A stretch of 6,028 nt of DNA from Verrucomicrobiota bacterium. Its GTDB lineage: Bacteria; Verrucomicrobiota; Verrucomicrobiia; Chthoniobacterales; UBA10450. The notes beneath the pieces are model-generated. The model ran no database searches. It saw only the letters and a list, made by a program, of their open reading frames with translations, and had not been told where the DNA came from. The translations under genes were made by a program, and so were the position numbers. The stretch is from NCBI GenBank assembly GCA_003219945.1, contig QHQV01000048.1:1-6028 (forward strand). Direction: 5' to 3'. Positions 1 through 6,028 of the stretch are shown piece by piece; the first letter of the stretch is position 1; each line of letters starts with the position of its first letter.

Positions 1-807
1 AAAAAATTCGGTTTTCGTTTCCTCACCACGTCCACGTGGGACCCGGTAGCAGAGCAATTCGGTGCGCTGCCGTTTATTTACGGAACGCTGGTTTCTTCGG
101 CAATTGCGTTAATCATTGCTGTGCCATTGGGCATCGCGACGGCGGCATACCTTACGGAACTTGCTCCGTTGTGGGTTCGGCAGCCGCTCATTTCGCTGAT
201 CGAGATGCTCGCCGCGATCCCCAGCGTAATTCTAGGACTTTGGGGCATCTTCGTGATGGTGCCGTGGCTCCGGAACTATCCTTTTCCATTCCTGAAACAA
301 TACTTTGGTTGGATACCACTTTTCACCGGCCCGATCTACGGCCCGTGCATGTTTGCCGGCGGAATTATCATAGCCATCATGATTTTGCCAATCATCACGT
401 CGGTCTCGCGCGAGATTTTGCGCAGCGTGCCGGATTTGCAGCGTGAAGCGGCCTACGCGCTCGGCGCCACCCGTTGGGAAGCGACCCGGATTGCGGTCCT
501 AAGTTATGCGAAGAAAGGATTGTTCGGCGCGATTATTCTGGGTCTCGGACGAGCCCTCGGCGAAACCCTGGCGGTGACGATGGTGATCGGCAACACACCG
601 CAAATTGTGGCATCGCTCTTCAAGCCCGGGTACACGCTGGCCAGCGTGCTAGCTAATGAATTCACGGAAGCAACGACTGACATTTACCTTCAGGCGTTGT
701 TCGAGATTGGACTGGTCCTATTTGGAACAACGATCCTGGTGAACCTTCTCGCCCAACTGCTGCTGCGAACGATCGCCACAACATCAGCAACCCGCGCCGT
801 GCAATAA
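1..807 (+). CDS. pstC: PstC, phosphate ABC transporter permease (5' truncated)
   Basis: One of the two membrane subunits of the PstSCAB high-affinity phosphate importer in the inner membrane. The reading frame is open from the first base (it begins KKFGFRFLTT) and 268 residues are visible. PstC proteins are usually around 300 residues or more, so the start and first membrane helix lie outside the window. The stretch TSTWDPVAEQFGALPFIYGT, just before a hydrophobic helix, is typical of PstC. The ABC-permease EAA loop, which docks on the ATPase, is at visible residues 148-164 (REAAYALGATRWE), followed by GRALGETLAVTMVIGN, also a PstC hallmark. Several hydrophobic segments are evident (about 29-50, 62-90, 116-134, 172-190 and 235-256). 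The GTG at position 121 falls inside a conserved helix and is not the start. The TAA stop lies 2 nt before pstA, so the two permeases are almost certainly co-transcribed and translationally coupled. Identification is secure. Confidence 0.96.
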   Translation, partial: KKFGFRFLTTSTWDPVAEQFGALPFIYGTLVSSAIALIIAVPLGIATAAYLTELAPLWVRQPLISLIEMLAAIPSVILGLWGIFVMVPWLRNYPFPFLKQYFGWIPLFTGPIYGPCMFAGGIIIAIMILPIITSVSREILRSVPDLQREAAYALGATRWEATRIAVLSYAKKGLFGAIILGLGRALGETLAVTMVIGNTPQIVASLFKPGYTLASVLANEFTEATTDIYLQALFEIGLVLFGTTILVNLLAQLLLRTIATTSATRAVQ

Positions 808-809
808 CC

Positions 810-1670
810 ATGCATTCCAAAAGAGCAGACAAACACACCTGGCGCAAAATCAAAAGCGCGGTGGCATCGACAACTGCTTTTGTTTCCGCCATTCTTGTTA
901 TACTGCCATTGGGTCTGGTGTTCTTTCACCTGCTCATTAACGGGATCTCTTCGGTTAACTGGGATTTCTTCACCAAATTACCGGCGCCCGTCGGCGAGGT
1001 CGGTGGCGGCATGGCAAATGCCATCGTTGGCACGCTTGAACTACTGGCCCTTGCTGGCGCAATTGGAATTCCAATTGGCGTTTTAGGCGGAGTTTACCTG
1101 GCGGAATATGGTTCCGCTCGCATCAATTCAGTGCTGCGATTCTTGGCTGACGTCCTCAATGGAATCCCATCGATTACCTGGGGCGTGGTCGTTTACGGTC
1201 TGGTCGTATTAAGGTTCAAAAGCTTCTCCGTCCTTGCTGGCGGTCTGGCGTTAGGGCTAATTATGATTCCACTCATCGTTCGCACGACCGAAGAAGTCGT
1301 TTTGCTGGTTCCTCATGGTTATCGCGAAGCTGCGCTAGCACTTGGTGTCAGCCGGTGGCAAACCATCGTCCATATTGTAATGAAGACTGCATCCAAGGGG
1401 ATCATCACTGGCATTCTGCTGGCCTTAGCACGGATCGGCGGCGAGACCGCCCCGCTTCTTTTTACTGCTTTTGGAAATCGGTTTTGGAATCACAGTCTTA
1501 CTCAGCCCATCGCCGCGCTGCCGTTGCAAATTTTCACTTACGCAATTTCTCCCTATGACGATTGGCATCGCCAGGCCTGGGCCGGCGCGCTGGTGCTCGT
1601 CACGGGAATTTTTTTCGTTAATATAACCGTTAGAATCCTGACTCGCGACCGGGGCGCGTCGGTTGCTTAG
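810..1670 (+). CDS. pstA: PstA, phosphate ABC transporter permease
   Basis: Second membrane subunit of the Pst phosphate importer, pairing with PstC to form the channel. It is 286 residues, a normal length for the family. A short basic cytoplasmic N-terminus ([15 protein letters not shown]) leads into a first membrane helix at about residues 18-43; further hydrophobic segments lie near 73-96, 120-135, 139-158, 197-208 and 256-275. The EAA loop is at 171-189 ([15 protein letters not shown]) and is followed by the PstA signature [16 protein letters not shown] at 208-223. The glycine-rich [14 protein letters not shown] at 62-75 is the usual opening of the permease domain. The ATG is 2 nt after the pstC stop, with no purine-rich ribosome binding site in front of it, so initiation probably depends on ribosomes finishing pstC. 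The stop is 11 nt before pstB. No missing key element is seen. Confidence 0.96.
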   Translation: MHSKRADKHTWRKIKSAVASTTAFVSAILVILPLGLVFFHLLINGISSVNWDFFTKLPAPVGEVGGGMANAIVGTLELLALAGAIGIPIGVLGGVYLAEYGSARINSVLRFLADVLNGIPSITWGVVVYGLVVLRFKSFSVLAGGLALGLIMIPLIVRTTEEVVLLVPHGYREAALALGVSRWQTIVHIVMKTASKGIITGILLALARIGGETAPLLFTAFGNRFWNHSLTQPIAALPLQIFTYAISPYDDWHRQAWAGALVLVTGIFFVNITVRILTRDRGASVA

Positions 1671-1681
1671 AACATTCGAAA

Positions 1682-2530
1682 ATGGATAATTTGATTATGG
1701 CGACACCCGAACAAAGGGTTACGGAGCGGGTCGAGGGCGCTGCCCAGCCGCCCGCTAATAGCGAGCCAGCGCCGAAGTTAACTTTTGAGGCGAAGAATGT
1801 GTCGATCTGGTATGGGCAAAAGCGCGCCATCGAAGACATAAGCCTCAACATCATTTCCAAGGCCGTGACAGCGATCATTGGGCCAAGCGGTTGCGGAAAA
1901 TCAACCTTCCTTCGGGCTCTCAATCGGATGCACGAGCTGACCCCAAAGACGCGTATGGAAGGAACGGTGCTGCTGCACGGCGAAGATCTCTATTCCAAAA
2001 CCGTTGATCCTGCGATTGTTCGCCGCCGGGTTGGCATGGTGTTCCAAAAATCAAATCCGTTTCCGACCATGACGATTGGCGAAAACGTGATCTGCGGCTT
2101 GCGACTGAACGGAGTGCGCAATCAAAAATTTCTCAACGAGCGTTTGGAAAAATCACTGCGCATGGCCGCTCTTTGGGACGAAGTGAAAGACGATCTGCAC
2201 AAACCTGGAACGAGCCTTTCTGGCGGGCAACAGCAGCGACTGTGCATCGCGCGCGCGCTCGCCGTGGAGCCGGAAGTGATCTTGATGGATGAACCCTGCT
2301 CGGCGCTTGACCCGATCGCTACAGCGAAAATTGAAGAATTGATCTACGAACTCAAGGCCCAATACACAATTGTGACTGTGACGCACAACATGCAACAAGC
2401 CGGTCGTATCTCCGATTACACCGCTTTCTTTTATCTTGGAAGACTGATCGAGTTTGGAGCGACGACAGCGATTTTTACAAATCCAAGTGAACGACAGACG
2501 GAGGATTATATTACTGGCAGGTTTGGATGA
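1682..2530 (+). CDS. pstB: PstB, phosphate ABC transporter ATPase
   Basis: Cytoplasmic ATPase that drives phosphate import through PstC/PstA. All nucleotide-binding motifs are present in order: Walker [10 protein letters not shown] (67-75), Q-loop FQKSNPFP (Gln122), ABC signature LSGGQQQR (179-186), Walker B VILMDEP (199-205), D-loop SALD (207-210) and H-loop His235 in THNMQQA. The stretch [20 protein letters not shown] identifies the phosphate-specific PstB family within the ABC ATPases. At 282 residues it is longer than E. coli PstB (257). The excess is a polar, Ala/Pro/Glu-rich N-terminus of about 30 residues before the core begins at [14 protein letters not shown]. The start is uncertain: ATG 1682 and the in-frame ATG 1697 (MATPEQ) both lack a clear Shine-Dalgarno sequence, and the upstream one was kept because it sits closer to the pstA stop (11 nt). 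Function is secure; the exact N-terminus is not. Confidence 0.96.
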   Translation: MDNLIMATPEQRVTERVEGAAQPPANSEPAPKLTFEAKNVSIWYGQKRAIEDISLNIISKAVTAIIGPSGCGKSTFLRALNRMHELTPKTRMEGTVLLHGEDLYSKTVDPAIVRRRVGMVFQKSNPFPTMTIGENVICGLRLNGVRNQKFLNERLEKSLRMAALWDEVKDDLHKPGTSLSGGQQQRLCIARALAVEPEVILMDEPCSALDPIATAKIEELIYELKAQYTIVTVTHNMQQAGRISDYTAFFYLGRLIEFGATTAIFTNPSERQTEDYITGRFG

Positions 2531-2535
2531 TGTTT

Positions 2536-2561
2536 CCAGGCGCGGCCCGTCGGGCGCCCGG
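2536..2561 (+). other. GC-rich inverted repeat between pstB and phoU
   Basis: An imperfect hairpin starts 5 nt after the pstB stop. Its arms are CCAGGCGC (2536-2543) and GCGCCCGG (2554-2561), giving seven G-C pairs and one A-C mismatch around a 10-nt loop. A competing small stem (GCCC/GGGC, 2545-2548 with 2552-2555) is possible in the same place. No run of T follows, so it is not a typical intrinsic terminator. Hairpins at such junctions can protect or expose the ends of operon mRNA segments and so change the relative yield of flanking genes. That role here is inference. Confidence 0.45.
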
Positions 2562-2581
2562 ATTAGATGACAGCAAAAAGT

Positions 2582-2586
2582 GAGGA
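2582..2586 (+). promoter_or_regulatory. Ribosome binding site of phoU
   Basis: GAGGA lies 5 nt before ATG 2592, a good Shine-Dalgarno match at normal spacing. It decides the phoU start: the GTG at 2580 in the same frame would place this site inside the coding region and has no equivalent site of its own. Confidence 0.7.
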
Positions 2587-2591
2587 CCACA

Positions 2592-3278
2592 ATGGTTACA
2601 CAAAAACATATTCTTGGGACATTCGATGAAGCGCTGTCGGCATTGCGCAATAACGTGCTCATGATGGCTGGTTTGACTGAACGCAGCCTGGAACGGGCAA
2701 TTAAGGGTTTGTTCAATCGCGATGACAATCTGTGCGTTACTGCCATTGCTGATGATGAAGAGATCGATCAACTCGAGATGCAGATCGATAAGGATGGCGT
2801 CGCGATTTTGTTGCGGTTTCAACCGGTGGCGTCTGATCTGCGGCGTGTCGTTTCCGCGATGAAATTATCTTCCAATCTTGAGAGACTCGGCGATCAGGCA
2901 ACAAACATCGCGCGTAGGGCACGGAAATTAAATCAACACCCGCCGCTGAGTGAAGTTGATCTGATCGGGCCAATGCGCGAAAAGGCCATGGCTATGTTCA
3001 AAGATAGTGTGGACGCTTATGTGCGCGAAGACGTCGAGCTTGCCCGCGCGATTGTTCCACGCGATCACTCATTGGACGAACTAAATCGCGTTGTTAGTCG
3101 CAAATTAATCGCGCGAATGACCCAAGATCGAGAACAGCTTCGGGGGTATTTGAACTTGATGTTCGTTGCCCGAGCGCTTGAGCGCGTCGGCGATCACGCA
3201 ACGAACATCGCCGAGGACGCAGTCTATGCCGCTGCAGCGGAGGACATCAGGCACCAGTCCTTAACCGCCTCCGTCTGA
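2592..3278 (+). CDS. phoU: PhoU, phosphate transport and Pho regulon regulator
   Basis: Cytoplasmic helical protein that, in characterised bacteria, connects the Pst transporter with the PhoR/PhoB sensor system, keeping the Pho regulon off and limiting phosphate uptake when phosphate is plentiful. From ATG 2592 it has 228 residues, close to the usual length. It shows the two-fold architecture of PhoU: two three-helix repeats, each carrying the metal-cluster motif E-x3-D-x3-N. These are ERLGDQATN (Glu97, Asp101, Asn105) and ERVGDHATN (Glu197, Asp201, Asn205), exactly 100 residues apart. The N-terminus HILGTFDEALSALRNNVLMM and RFQPVASDLRRVVSAMK (75-91) are also typical. The start was chosen because GAGGA stands 5 nt before it; a GTG at 2580 would add four residues. 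It follows pstB after a 61-nt gap containing a hairpin and precedes ppk1 by 44 nt. Loss of PhoU in other species leads to polyphosphate build-up, which fits the neighbour. Confidence 0.96.
   Translation: MVTQKHILGTFDEALSALRNNVLMMAGLTERSLERAIKGLFNRDDNLCVTAIADDEEIDQLEMQIDKDGVAILLRFQPVASDLRRVVSAMKLSSNLERLGDQATNIARRARKLNQHPPLSEVDLIGPMREKAMAMFKDSVDAYVREDVELARAIVPRDHSLDELNRVVSRKLIARMTQDREQLRGYLNLMFVARALERVGDHATNIAEDAVYAAAAEDIRHQSLTASV
2877..2911 (+). repeat. Internal direct repeat of phoU, copy 1
   Basis: Encodes the first metal-binding helix (LERLGDQATNIA). It matches 3177-3211 at 30 of 35 bases, and 23 of the last 25 are identical. The offset is exactly 300 bp. It reflects the ancient duplication inside PhoU and strong constraint on this motif; it is not a mobile repeat. 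Confidence 0.8.
3177..3211 (+). repeat. Internal direct repeat of phoU, copy 2
   Basis: Partner of the copy at 2877-2911; encodes the second metal-binding helix (LERVGDHATNIA) of PhoU. The five differences include two that change residues in the middle of the motif (Leu to Val, Gln to His). Confidence 0.8.
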
Positions 3279-3322
3279 GACTGAGCGTTGCGTATGCGCG
3301 GCTGATCGGCAATCGTTAAAAG

Positions 3323-5575
3323 ATGCCGCAAGCCCAGGCCACTCCGCTCACTGAAGAGAAAAGCGATGCGACCGCTGTTCCGCAGGTTGTCCAGACCGTC
3401 CACGACCGTTTTGGCGATCCGAAGAATTTCATTAACCGGGAGCTGAGCTGGCTCGCGTTCAATCAACGCGTTCTCGAGGAAGCGCAGGATCCCACGCAAC
3501 CGCTCATTGAACGGGTTAAGTTCCTCACGATTTTCAGCTCAAATCTGGATGAGTTTTTCGAGATTCGCGTAGCCGGAATCAAACAACAGATTGAAAGTGA
3601 GACGAGCGATGTTGGTCCTGACGGCTTGAGCCCCACGGAGCTGTTCGACCGCATTCAGAAGAGGGTGCGCGAGCTTGTGGGGATGCAGTATGCGCTTTGG
3701 AAAAACGAGTTGCTGCCCGAGCTGGCAAAGAACGGGATTTACGTGCGGGAGATCGCGGAGTTGTCGGCGAAACGCACTGCTTGGGCGAATCGCTATTTTC
3801 AGCAGGAAGTTTTTCCAATGCTGACGCCACTGGCCGTGGACGCCAGTCATCCATTCCCGCATCTGTTGAATCGCAGCCACAATCTGCTGGTACGAGCGAA
3901 GACACGCCGTCGCGGCGAGCCGCTGCACGCCATTGTCCAAGTGCCGCGAGTTGTGCCGCGGCTTATCCTGATGCCGCGCGGCACCGGTGCGAACGAGCCG
4001 TGGGAATACATTTATCTGGCGTCGCTAATTAAGCAGCACATCGGCGAATTGTTTCCCGGCTTGATCTTGGACGGCGTGCACGCGTTTCGCGTCACGCGCA
4101 ACAGCGATCTCTATATCGACGATGAGGAAGCGGAGAACCTCTTGCGAACGATCGAGCAGGAATTGCGACGCACCAGCCGTGGCAACGCCGTGCGGCTGGA
4201 AGTGGAACCCGATTGTCCGAAAGATTTTCTCGAGCTGCTTCTTGAGTTTTTCAATCTGTCTGAAGCGGATGCTTACAAACTCGATGGCCCATTGACGATG
4301 ACGCATCTTGCTCCGCTGGTCGCCAACGACGCGTTTGCCAGGCTGAAAGACCGTCCGTTTCAACCGGCTCGCGATCCGGCGTTGCCACCACACGCGGATT
4401 TCTTCGAGATCTTACGACGACAGGACGTGTTGCTGCATCATCCTTACGACAGTTTCGATGAAGTGGTCGAGTTGGTCGAGACGGCGGCAAAAGATCCGCA
4501 GGTGCTTGCCATTAAAATGACGCTGTACCGTACGAGCGGGGATTCGCCCATTGTGGAGGCGCTAATCGACGCGGCTAACGCAGGAAAACAGGTTACCGCG
4601 ATTGTCGAGTTGCGCGCGCGTTTTGATGAGGCAAGCAACATTCAGTGGGCGAGACGCCTGGAAGAAGCCGGCGCGCACGTGATCTACGGTGTGGTAGGTC
4701 TCAAGACTCATTGCAAGGTGTTGCTGATCGTTCGGCGTGACGCCGACGAACTCCGTCGTTATGTCCATCTCGGCACGGGAAATTATCACTCGCGGACCGC
4801 CCGCATTTACACCGATTTCAGTCTCCTCACCAGCGAGCCGCAGCTGAGCGAAGAAGTGGCGACCGTTTTCAATACGCTTACCGGCCTCGCTGGTTATCCC
4901 GGATTGAAAAAATTACTGGTCTCACCATTCGACATGCACAGCCGGTTCATGAAACTGATCGAGCGGGAGCGCGATAACGCACTGGCAGGCAAGCCTGCCC
5001 GGATCGTCGCGAAGATGAATTCGCTCGTCGATCAGGAGATCATTGAGAAGCTTTATGAAGCGTCCTGCGCAGATGTGACCATTGATCTGGTCGTGCGCGG
5101 GATCTGTTGCTTGCGTCCGAGAGTTCCAGATCTTAGCGAAAACATCCGTGTTATCAGCATTGTTGGCCGGTTTCTGGAGCACAGCCGGATCTTTTATTTT
5201 GAAAATGCCGGGCAGCCGCGGGTTTTTCTTTCCAGTGCGGATTGGATGCCGCGCAATTTTTACCGGCGAATCGAGCTGGCTTTCCCGATCGAGACGCCGG
5301 CGTTGCGGGATCAAATCATCAACGACGTCATTCCCGCGTTTCTGAACGATCGCGTGAAGGCGCGGGAGTTGCAGCCGGACGGCACGTACCGACGTTTAAG
5401 ACCGGAAGGCGAAGAACCGCGCCGGCAGGCGCAGTGGCAATTTCGCGAAGTATCACGCGAACGCATGAAAAAGCTTGGTGGTTCGACGAAAAAAGCGCGT
5501 GCCGACCGGCTGGTGCCGATGGCCGTTATCAAGGAAAGCGGCGCGACCGGAGCGACGAAATCGGAGACGCAGTGA
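3323..5575 (+). CDS. ppk1: PPK1, polyphosphate kinase 1
   Basis: Reversibly transfers the terminal phosphate of ATP to a growing polyphosphate chain; family members are usually membrane-associated oligomers. It is 750 residues against 688 in E. coli. From known E. coli positions a constant offset of about +28 fits every catalytic site: His463 (KTHCK, E. coli His435, the phosphorylated histidine), His620 (LEHSRIFYFEN, E. coli His592), Arg403 (LYRTSGDS) and Arg433 (RARFDE) for metal/phosphate binding, and Tyr496 and Arg592 for nucleotide contact. The domains follow as N (about 30-134, starting FINRELSWLAFNQRVLEEA), H (135-349), and two phospholipase-D-like domains C1 (350-530) and C2 (531-715). 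The extra length is about 28 polar residues at the N-terminus and a basic tail of about 35 residues after 715. ATG 3323 has no clear Shine-Dalgarno sequence, but no other good start lies before the conserved N domain. It sits 44 nt after phoU and overlaps the next gene. It looks fully functional. Confidence 0.97.
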   Translation: MPQAQATPLTEEKSDATAVPQVVQTVHDRFGDPKNFINRELSWLAFNQRVLEEAQDPTQPLIERVKFLTIFSSNLDEFFEIRVAGIKQQIESETSDVGPDGLSPTELFDRIQKRVRELVGMQYALWKNELLPELAKNGIYVREIAELSAKRTAWANRYFQQEVFPMLTPLAVDASHPFPHLLNRSHNLLVRAKTRRRGEPLHAIVQVPRVVPRLILMPRGTGANEPWEYIYLASLIKQHIGELFPGLILDGVHAFRVTRNSDLYIDDEEAENLLRTIEQELRRTSRGNAVRLEVEPDCPKDFLELLLEFFNLSEADAYKLDGPLTMTHLAPLVANDAFARLKDRPFQPARDPALPPHADFFEILRRQDVLLHHPYDSFDEVVELVETAAKDPQVLAIKMTLYRTSGDSPIVEALIDAANAGKQVTAIVELRARFDEASNIQWARRLEEAGAHVIYGVVGLKTHCKVLLIVRRDADELRRYVHLGTGNYHSRTARIYTDFSLLTSEPQLSEEVATVFNTLTGLAGYPGLKKLLVSPFDMHSRFMKLIERERDNALAGKPARIVAKMNSLVDQEIIEKLYEASCADVTIDLVVRGICCLRPRVPDLSENIRVISIVGRFLEHSRIFYFENAGQPRVFLSSADWMPRNFYRRIELAFPIETPALRDQIINDVIPAFLNDRVKARELQPDGTYRRLRPEGEEPRRQAQWQFREVSRERMKKLGGSTKKARADRLVPMAVIKESGATGATKSETQ
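5563..5566 (+). promoter_or_regulatory. Ribosome binding site of the ROK kinase, inside ppk1
   Basis: GGAG lies 5 nt before GTG 5572, within the last codons of ppk1. It supports the GTG as a real start and indicates initiation by ribosomes that are just ending ppk1. Confidence 0.6.
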
Positions 5576-6028
5576 AGAAAGAAATCCTCGTTATTGATGT
5601 CGGCGGGTCGAACGTGAAGCTGATGATTTCGCGCGCGCAACGGCGAAAATTCAAATCCGGTCCGGAGATGACGCCGCGCGAACTGGTGACTCAGCTCAAG
5701 TCGCTGTTGCAGGATTGGACGTTCGACGCGATTTCGATGGGGTTCCCGGCGCCGGTCCGCAATGGGTGTATCATGAGCGAGCCGAAGCATCTTGGGGCCG
5801 GCTGGACACGATTTGATTTTGAGAAGTCGTTAGGTAAACCTGTCCGGATTATCAATGATGCCGCGATGCAGGCGCTCGGCAGTTATCGCGGTTGGCGGAT
5901 GTTGTTTCTTGGACTGGGCACCGGACTGGGATCGACCCTGATCTGGCAAAGCAACGTGCTCCCACTCGAGCTTGGCGATCTGCCGTATGGCAACGGCCAC
6001 ATAATCGAGGATTACCTCGGCAAGTCTG
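5572..6028 (+). CDS. ROK-family sugar kinase, polyphosphate-glucokinase-like (3' truncated)
   Basis: Starts at GTG 5572, whose last two bases form part of the ppk1 stop (GTGA overlap), and runs open to the window end; 152 residues are visible. The ROK/actin-fold features are clear: phosphate-1 loop DVGGSNVK (9-16), a turn GFPAPVRNG (57-65), the catalytic-base motif IINDAA with Asp96, and phosphate-2 loop LGLGTGLGST (113-122). No DNA-binding N-terminus is present, so this is an enzyme, not a ROK repressor. The spacing, and GAGWTRFDFEKSLGKPVRIIND before the catalytic base, resemble polyphosphate glucokinases, which make glucose 6-phosphate from glucose using polyphosphate (often also ATP). Adjacency to ppk1 supports that reading but does not prove it. 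One oddity is ELGD (133-136), where ROK kinases usually have E-x-G-H with a His that helps hold the sugar. The alternative is an ATP-dependent glucokinase or a kinase for another sugar. The region where a ROK zinc motif would lie is outside the window. Confidence 0.85.
   Translation, partial: MKKEILVIDVGGSNVKLMISRAQRRKFKSGPEMTPRELVTQLKSLLQDWTFDAISMGFPAPVRNGCIMSEPKHLGAGWTRFDFEKSLGKPVRIINDAAMQALGSYRGWRMLFLGLGTGLGSTLIWQSNVLPLELGDLPYGNGHIIEDYLGKS

Noticed and set aside
36..446. Open frame on the + strand inside pstC
   Set aside because: It is out of frame with a continuous, strongly conserved PstC reading frame; its translation is Arg/His-rich and has no recognisable domain.
2536..2561. Intrinsic terminator after pstB
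   Set aside because: The stem is GC-rich but has a 10-nt loop and no following T run; a terminator here would also cut off the regulator from its usual transporter operon.
2580..2591. GTG at 2580 as the phoU start
   Set aside because: The GAGGA site at 2582-2586 is ideally placed for ATG 2592 and would lie inside the gene if GTG were used.
2153..2746. 197-codon open frame on the - strand spanning the end of pstB and the start of phoU
   Set aside because: It lies antisense to conserved parts of two certain genes and the intergenic hairpin; the translation shows no motif and is best explained as a shadow.
3279..3322. Promoter or Pho box between phoU and ppk1
   Set aside because: The 44-nt gap shows neither direct repeats resembling a Pho box nor a convincing -35/-10 pair.
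3539..3940. 133-codon open frame on the - strand inside ppk1
   Set aside because: Antisense to the conserved PPK1 N and H domains; no motif or ribosome binding site that would support it.
5311..5790. 159-codon open frame on the - strand across the ppk1/ROK junction
   Set aside because: Antisense to the PPK1 C2 domain and the ROK phosphate-1 loop, both clearly coding on the + strand; the product is Arg-rich without domain features.
1..6028. A previously undescribed system
   Set aside because: Every long coding stretch belongs to a well-known family and little non-coding sequence remains; no mobile element, CRISPR array, tRNA or rRNA was seen. Only the ROK kinase variant and its coupling to ppk1 are out of the ordinary.

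Overview
This window is a single-strand, tightly packed block of phosphate-handling genes from a bacterium. All six genes run on the + strand: pstC (5' end cut off), pstA, pstB, phoU, ppk1, and the first part of a ROK-family sugar kinase that resembles polyphosphate glucokinases (3' end cut off). The base composition is moderate (by eye somewhat above 50% GC) and codon use looks similar from end to end. Nothing in the window marks transfer: I see no insertion sequence, tRNA, integrase, CRISPR array or broken gene. The organism cannot be fixed from the sequence. The gene order and protein style would fit a Gram-negative soil or freshwater bacterium, possibly Verrucomicrobiota, but that is an impression and not a demonstrated placement.

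Layout. Positions 1-2530 hold the membrane and ATPase parts of the high-affinity phosphate ABC importer: PstC and PstA permeases, 2 nt apart, then the PstB ATPase 11 nt later. A 61-nt gap with a GC-rich hairpin (2536-2561) separates pstB from phoU (2592-3278), the regulator that links Pst to the PhoR/PhoB two-component system. After a 44-nt gap comes a full-length polyphosphate kinase 1 (3323-5575) with both catalytic histidines. Its stop codon overlaps the GTG start of the ROK kinase (5572 to window end). The substrate-binding protein pstS and phoB/phoR are not in the window; pstS would be expected upstream of position 1.

How the genes work together. Phosphate is pumped in by PstSCAB, PhoU damps Pst activity and the Pho response, PPK1 stores surplus phosphate as polyphosphate at the expense of ATP, and the last gene may spend that polyphosphate (or ATP) to phosphorylate glucose. 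If the ROK protein does use polyphosphate, the transcript would encode import, control, storage and one use of phosphate. No gene here belongs to an undescribed family. The points most worth checking are the identity of the ROK kinase, which has Asp where the family usually has a sugar-contacting His, and its translational coupling to ppk1.
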